Of a DNA stretch of 64,000 nt, positions 59,819 through 64,000 are shown piece after piece. The position numbers and the translations under genes are program-made. Location of the stretch: assembly GCA_014843695.1 (NCBI GenBank), contig CM026387.1, positions 74,756,150-74,820,149 of the forward strand, written 5' to 3'. Within the stretch, counting starts at the first letter, position 1. Each line of letters starts with the position of its first letter. The notes beneath the pieces were generated by a model. That model made no database searches. It worked only from the letters and a program-made list of their open reading frames with translations, and was not told the DNA's origin. The DNA comes from Archivesica marissinica (taxonomy: Eukaryota; Mollusca; Bivalvia; Venerida; Vesicomyidae).

Positions 59819-59963
59819 ATTTAAATAAACGAAATTGATCCAGACTGCCAGTTGGCAGCACCTTGATCGAGTAACAACTATTTGAAATAATGATGTTAAT
59901 GAGCTCATGCGATTGAGAAAGGTTAAGTGCACTTGCGATAGTATATATAAATTATCACATTAC
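59819..59963. other. Short intron sequence without recognisable content
   Basis: Donor flank of exon 2. Confidence 0.4.
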
Positions 59964-60211
59964 CTCTTCATAAGTTTTAACACGTATATCGAGCAATACT
60001 GCTGTACAGATTTCCATTTGGATGATATTTGAAGCAGTAGAATTACAGAACACATCGAATAATTCCGAGCTATCTGTACACGTCTTTGTTAGATTTGCAG
60101 GATCGTCGCACGTGAACATAATGGCACTACACGTGTTAATGTCAGACTTCTCACTGAACGATAGCTTAGTTGCCATAGTGGTACTGTTAATGCACCGAGG
60201 ACTAAAATCCT
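59964..60211 (-). CDS. Cadherin gene exon 2 (C-type, cysteine variant)
   Basis: Acceptor TTTATATTTCCAG, donor GAG/GTAATG; 248 bp, phase 1 to 0. It encodes DFSPRCINSTTMATKLSF, then INTCSAIMFTCDDPANLTKT, VFCNSTASNIIQMEICTAVL and IRVKTYEE. It has six cysteines, two more than the other C exons, and CDDP in place of CSDP. Several N-x-S/T sites suggest glycosylation, in keeping with an extracellular domain. Confidence 0.88.
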
Positions 60212-60530
60212 CTGGAAATATAAACATAGACACGTGGACACAATAATTATTGATTTTTTGATGTAGCCATATTTTATTGGATATGTAATACGCTCGACAA
60301 TGCAATATTACACACGAGCATGAATTAGATGTGAAATAAGTTAACAGATTATAAGGCACATATATACATTTGTGTAACATAGCAAAAGGGTCGGGCCACA
60401 CGTTATAACCAACATTAATCAAACGTAATTTAACAAAATGTGCAATATCGTCTCAGTACTATCAATTATACTAATTAGTGATATATTATCTTATTAAAGA
60501 GACATTGCCAACACACTTGTAGTTGCTGAT
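60212..60530. other. Intron sequence without recognisable content
   Basis: No gene or repeat. The open frame extending from exon 2 past its acceptor is intronic by comparison with the other C exons. Confidence 0.4.
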
Positions 60531-60806
60531 GTGTGTTTTACGTTTATTTATCGTCGCTACCGGTTGCCCATATGAGCGACGCCTCCTGAACAGATTAGTC
60601 ATTTTAGATTTTTGGAGGATAGTGCAATGATACAGACAGAGACCCATTCCAGAGTCTCCTCTGGTTCTTTTACGTGCACGGTGTACATCACCTACACGGC
60701 ACCTCGGTTTACAGTCCCATCTGAAAGAGTGTTAATTTTATTAGGGTCAGACGAGAGATCCCTGGATTACCAGTCCAGCGTGTTACCACTGAACTACAGA
60801 TCCGTC
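60531..60806 (-). mobile_element. tRNA-derived SINE, type A, B-box damaged
   Basis: The plus strand reads TTATTTATCGTCGCTACCGG (tail), GAGTCTCCTCTGGTTCTTTT, then AGACGAGAGATCCCTGG where the B-box should be, and ACCACTGAACTACAGATCCG (A-box complement). The B-box is deleted. AGTTGCTGAT lies before and shortly after, a possible target duplication. Confidence 0.88.
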
Positions 60807-60944
60807 TGTAATTAGTTGCAGTTGCTGATTAGAAATTAGTAGTTGTTGATGAGGATGTGCATAGAAGTGAAATAAACGTTGACTGTATACACCTGAAATG
60901 AACAGTCAATAAGCATGCCAAACCGTGAATATCTCACGGTTTCA

Positions 60945-61202
60945 AATTTTAAACTTTATTTATTTTACAACGACTGCGAAACAAGCTTTAGCAATTTATA
61001 TTAATCACTGATGATCCCCGTTGGCGCGGATGAAAGCATAAATGCGGTCATTCTTGTCGGAGGAAACCGGAGTACCCGAGGAAAACCCACTTGTCCGATC
61101 TGGCGACCACTGTACCATCTCACATACTTCCCGGTACGATGATCGAGCCCGGGTTGCATTGGTGAGAAGTGAGCGCGCTGACCACTGCGCTAATCGGATA
61201 TC
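60945..61202 (-). mobile_element. tRNA-derived SINE, type B
   Basis: The plus strand reads AAACTTTATTTATTTTACAA (tail), GGAGGAAACCGGAGTACCCG, GATCGAGCCCGGGTTGC and ACCACTGCGCTAATCGGAT (head). Full length with scattered changes. Confidence 0.88.
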
Positions 61203-61239
61203 TCAATGTTTTTATGGCAGAAATATAAGCTTATTTATG

Positions 61240-61496
61240 ATTTTTTTTATTTAAGTTTATTTAACGTCTCTACCGGTTTCCCATTTGAGCGACGGGCAGT
61301 TTACCTAACAACACCTTTCCTGGGCAGGCTCCAACGGTTAAACAGTACTTAGTGCACCAACCTCCGTAAGAAACTGCCAACTGTTTCATATAAATGAGAC
61401 ACGGTCTGAGCGGCGCTCGAACCCGTGACCATCAGAGATGATAGGTTACAGTGATATACAAGTCAGCGACCGTAACCACTCGATCACGGAGGCGGT
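61240..61496 (-). mobile_element. tRNA-derived SINE, type D
   Basis: The plus strand reads TATTTAACGTCTCTACCGGT (tail), GGGCAGTTTACCTAACAACA, CGGCGCTCGAACCCGTGACC (B-box) and CCGTAACCACTCGATCACGG (A-box and end). It is the inverted counterpart of 34468-34697. Confidence 0.85.
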
Positions 61497-61499
61497 CTT

Positions 61500-61665
61500 T
61501 ATTTATAATAATTTAATATTGTCATGTTTGTATATCACAATCACCGCAATAATGTCATGTTTTCATAAACTCATTTAATAATGTCACGCTTGGTTTGGAT
61601 AACACACTCATTTAATAATGTCACGCTTGCATAATTACCTTAATAATATTGCGTTCGTATAAAGT
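61500..61665. repeat. Short interrupted repeat around ATAATGTCACGCTT
   Basis: The phrase CATTTAATAATGTCACGCTT and shortened forms recur four or five times at irregular spacing. Confidence 0.6.
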
Positions 61666-61691
61666 CAAATTCATTTCGTGAAAAACTCACA

Positions 61692-62643
61692 GACGGATCT
61701 GTAGTCCAGTGGTAACACGCTGGACTGGTAATCCAGGGATCTGTAGTCCAGTGGTAACACGCTGGACTGGTAATCCAGGGATCTGTAGTCCAGTGGTAAC
61801 ACGCTGGACTGGTAATCCAGGGATCTGTAGTCCAGTGGTAACACGTGGACTGGTAATCCAGGGATCTGTAGTCCAGTGGTAACACGCTGGACTGGTAATC
61901 CAGGGATCTGTAGTCCAGTGGTAACACGCTGGACTGGTAATCCAGGGATCTGTAGTCCAGTGGTAACACGCTGGACTGGTAATCCAGGGATCTGTAGTCC
62001 AGTGGTAACACGCTGGACTGGTAATCCAGGGATCTGTAGTCCAATGGTAACACGCTGGACTGGTAATCCAGGGATATGTAGTCCAGTGGTAACACGCTGG
62101 ACTGGTAATCCAGGGATCTGTAGTCCAATGGTAACACGCTGGACTGGTCATCCAGGGATCTGTAGTCCAATGGTAACACGCTGGACTGGTCATCCAGGGA
62201 TCTGTAGTCCAGTGGTAACACGCTGGACTGGTAATCCAGGGATCTGTAGTCCAGTGGTAACACGCTGGACTGGTAATCCAGGGATCTGTAGTCCAGTGGT
62301 AACACGCTGGACTGGTAATCCAGGGATCTGTAGTCCAGTGGTAACACGCTGGGCTGGTAATCCAGGGATCTGTAGTCCAGTGGTAACACGCTGGACTGGT
62401 AATCCAGGGATCTGTAGTACAGTGGTAACACGCTGGACTGGTAATCCAGGGATCTGTAGTCCAGTGGTAACACGCTGGACTGGTAATCCAGGGATCTGTA
62501 GTCCAGTGGTAACACGCTGGACTGGTAATCCAGGGATCTGTAGTACAGTGGTAACACGCTGGACTGGTAATCCAGGGATATGTAGTCCAGTGGTAACACG
62601 CTGGACTGGTAATCCAGGGATCGCAGGTTCGATCCCCCGTCTG
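61692..62643. repeat. 42-bp array of SINE A-box heads, about 22 copies
   Basis: Each unit repeats the A-box region TAGTCCAGTGGTAACACGC without the B-box, except the last. One unit is a base shorter (ACACGTGGAC). GGATC stands both at the start of the unit and just after it in the SINE (GGATCGCAGG), which offers a short homology for the first duplication. Fourteen codons per unit leave frames open on both strands. Confidence 0.95.
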
Positions 62644-62931
62644 ACGGATCTGTAGTCCAGTGGTAACACGCTGGACTGGTAATCCAGGGATCGCAGGTTA
62701 GATCCCCCGTCTGACCCTAATAAAATTAACAGTCTTTCAGATGGGACGTTAAACCGATGTCTCGTGTCGGTGCTTTACGCCGTGCACGTAAAAGAACCAG
62801 AGGAGATTCTGGAATGGGTCTCTCTCTCTGTATCATTGCACTCTCCTCCAAAAATCTAAAATAACTAATCTTTTCAGGAGGCGTCGCTCATATGGGCAAC
62901 CGGTAGCGACGATAAATAAACGTAAAAACAC
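61692..62931 (+). mobile_element. Type-A SINE with its tRNA head amplified
   Basis: GAAAAACTCACA stands at 61680-61691 and again at 62932-62943, a perfect 12-bp target duplication enclosing the whole 1240-bp region. Its 3' part (62644-62931) is an ordinary type-A SINE. Before it are about 22 copies of a 42-bp unit, GGATCTGTAGTCCAGTGGTA, ACACGCTGGACTGGTAATCC, AG, which is exactly the first 42 bases of the SINE. One further copy (about 62601-62643) includes the B-box (CAGGTTCGATCCCCCGTCTG). The element is therefore a single insertion, expanded in its tRNA-like 5' end. Confidence 0.92.
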
Positions 62932-62943
62932 GAAAAACTCACA

Positions 62944-63087
62944 TTGGACTGGTAATCCAGTGAGCGCAGGTTCGATTCCTCGTCTGAGTCTAATAAAATT
63001 AACAGTCTTTCAGATGTGACTTTACACCGTGCGCGTACAAGAACGAGAGGGATACATGGGCAGCCGGTAGCGACAATAAACGTACAA
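62944..63087 (+). mobile_element. Type-A SINE, internally deleted
   Basis: It starts within the head (TTGGACTGGTAATCCAGTGA), keeps the B-box (CAGGTTCGATTCCTCGTCTG) and jumps from ACTTTACACCGTGCGCGTAC to the tail (GGCAGCCGGTAGCGACAATA). It is the older element into whose start the expanded copy was inserted. Confidence 0.8.
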
Positions 63088-63239
63088 AACTCCACCATTA
63101 TATTATAACATAGCCTACTGAAAACTCAGAGATTCATATATAGTGTAAATTAAACGGATATGTTTGATAAAACAAATTACAAGAACATTTATTCTAAGGT
63201 CATTAATCTAAGTTCATCACATTTATGTAAATCGCTTAC

Positions 63240-63392
63240 TAGCAAATACAGAAAATTGAATGACCGTCCAGATCTCAACAGTTAGTGTTGTGCTGGCATT
63301 CACTTTGATGTTAAACAAGCCCCTGGTCTCATCTGCATCTGGGTTGTACACTATCGTGCCATCAGACATAACAAGCACTGGTCCAGGATCGC
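63240..63392 (-). CDS. Cadherin gene exon 1 in window (B-type)
   Basis: Acceptor GTATAATTCAG, donor GCTA/GTAAGC; 153 bp, phase 1 to 1. It encodes GDPGPVLVMSDGTIVYNPDA, then DETRGLFNIKVNASTTLTV, EIWTVIQFSVFA. It occupies the B position before a C exon and has a B exon's length and phase. It is the most diverged of them: DGG is replaced and the fit to a cadherin repeat is weak (DGTIVYNPDAD for the x-G-x-I ... LDxE section). Confidence 0.78.
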
Positions 63393-63604
63393 CTGAATTA
63401 TACATACAAAATATCTAAGCATTCAAAACAAATGGAACACATGTATATGTGTGTATTGTTCCATAAAAGTAAACATTTAGGCAAATATAAAATAAAATTA
63501 TGGTTAGACTAGTAACTGTCTGACCGTTAGATTATCACGTCACATTTGCTTTGCCCAAATTCAGATCAGGTTGGCTGACCCTAATCCCAGGTATTAGTTG
63601 CTCC
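63393..63604. other. Intron sequence without recognisable content
   Basis: Acceptor flank of the exon and AT-rich sequence. Confidence 0.4.
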
Positions 63605-64000
63605 TAGAAAATCCCACCACTGAACTACAAGCATGAACACGATCACACACACTGAACCACAAGCATGAACACGATCACACAACACTGAGAGCCAAGCATG
63701 AACACGATCACACAACACTGAACCAAAAACATGAACACGATCACACAACACTGAACCAAAAACATGAACACGATCACACAACACTGAACCACAAGCATGG
63801 ACACGATCACACAACACTGAACCAAGAACATGAACACGATCACACAACACTGAACCACAAGCATGAACACGATCACACAACACTGAACCAAAAACATGAA
63901 CACGATCATACAACACTGAACCAAATACATGAACACGATCACACAACACTGAACCACAAGCATGAACACGATCACACAACACTGCGACACAAAATTGAAC
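63605..64000. repeat. 33-bp minisatellite, continues beyond the window
   Basis: The unit is CATGAACACGATCACACAAC then ACTGAACCACAAG, with CCAAAAA, CCAAGAA and GAGCC variants, about eleven copies. Eleven codons per unit keep minus-strand frames open (CVIVFMLVVQC). Confidence 0.95.

Larger units (their letters stand above)
2342..63392 (-). other. Large cadherin-repeat gene, internal part (16 exons)
   Basis: This is the span of one minus-strand gene whose 16 visible exons are listed separately. Each exon has an AG acceptor at its high end and a GT donor at its low end, and consecutive exons agree in phase, giving 1048 codons without a stop. Junction codons made across introns include AAG, GAC, ACT, GAG, CAG, GAA and TAT. 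The product is a chain of cadherin-type repeats, presumably extracellular and calcium-binding, interleaved with a cysteine-containing variant repeat. No signal peptide, EGF or laminin G domain, membrane segment or cytoplasmic region is in the window, so both ends of the gene lie outside. The exon order is a repeated module, which suggests growth by internal duplication. I cannot match it to a named family member (FAT, Dachsous, cadherin-23 and so on). Function beyond adhesion or an extracellular structural role is inference. Confidence 0.85.

Noticed and set aside
61692..62700. Cluster of about 23 tRNA genes
   Set aside because: The units carry only the A-box half of a tRNA; a B-box is present only in the last copies and no unit can close an acceptor stem. 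They are copies of a SINE head.

Overview
The window is eukaryotic, most likely from a bivalve mollusc or another lophotrochozoan. The reasons are long introns with GT/AG splice sites, many tRNA-derived SINEs of the kind common in molluscs, Tc1/mariner relics, a DIRS/Crypton-type tyrosine recombinase fragment and a very heavy load of minisatellites. Species cannot be fixed from the sequence alone. There is no bacterial-style gene organisation.

Only one host gene is visible. It lies on the minus strand and runs across the whole window, so the window is internal to it. I place 16 exons (63392 down to 2342) by acceptor/donor sites, reading frame and homology between exons. They join into one open frame of 3144 bp (1048 codons). 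The order in transcription direction is B-C-A-B1-Aext-B-C-A-B-C-A-B1-Aext-B-C-A. Every A-type exon starts in phase 0 and ends in phase 1, every B exon is 1-1, every C exon is 1-0 and every B1 exon is 1-0, so all 15 junctions are phase-compatible without a stop. The protein is a chain of extracellular cadherin repeats (DxND/DVNE linkers, DxD and LDAD calcium motifs). They alternate with a cysteine-bearing variant repeat (P-x-C ... CSDP ...). No signal peptide, membrane segment or cytoplasmic tail is in view, so first and last exons are outside.

About 38 kb of the 64 kb (my estimate) is tandem repeat, and 14 of the 15 complete introns carry at least one array, each with its own unit. The largest is a 17/18-bp array at 13.19-24.56 kb, with a 1000-N assembly gap and internal 2.7-kb and 1087-bp duplications. 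Next come a 72-bp array at 54.4-59.7 kb and a very uniform 63-bp array at 26.0-29.5 kb. Many arrays keep several frames open, so the long open frames there are artefacts of repetition and not genes.

The most unusual theme is the origin of the arrays. At least four appear to have been seeded by a transposable element: one SINE copy with its tRNA-like head expanded inside intact 12-bp target duplications (61692-62931), one SINE with 5 kb of repeats in its body (54322-59818), one array built on a SINE insertion junction (40004-41660), and one mariner-like element filled with copies of its own inverted-repeat segment (2701-4451). A fifth array is made from the splice acceptor and first codons of a cadherin exon (32906-33400).

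The remaining intron sequence holds five recurring tRNA-derived SINE types (called A-E here), a ~860-bp Tc1-like relic, small inverted-repeat elements, short dispersed repeats and AT-rich sequence without recognisable content.
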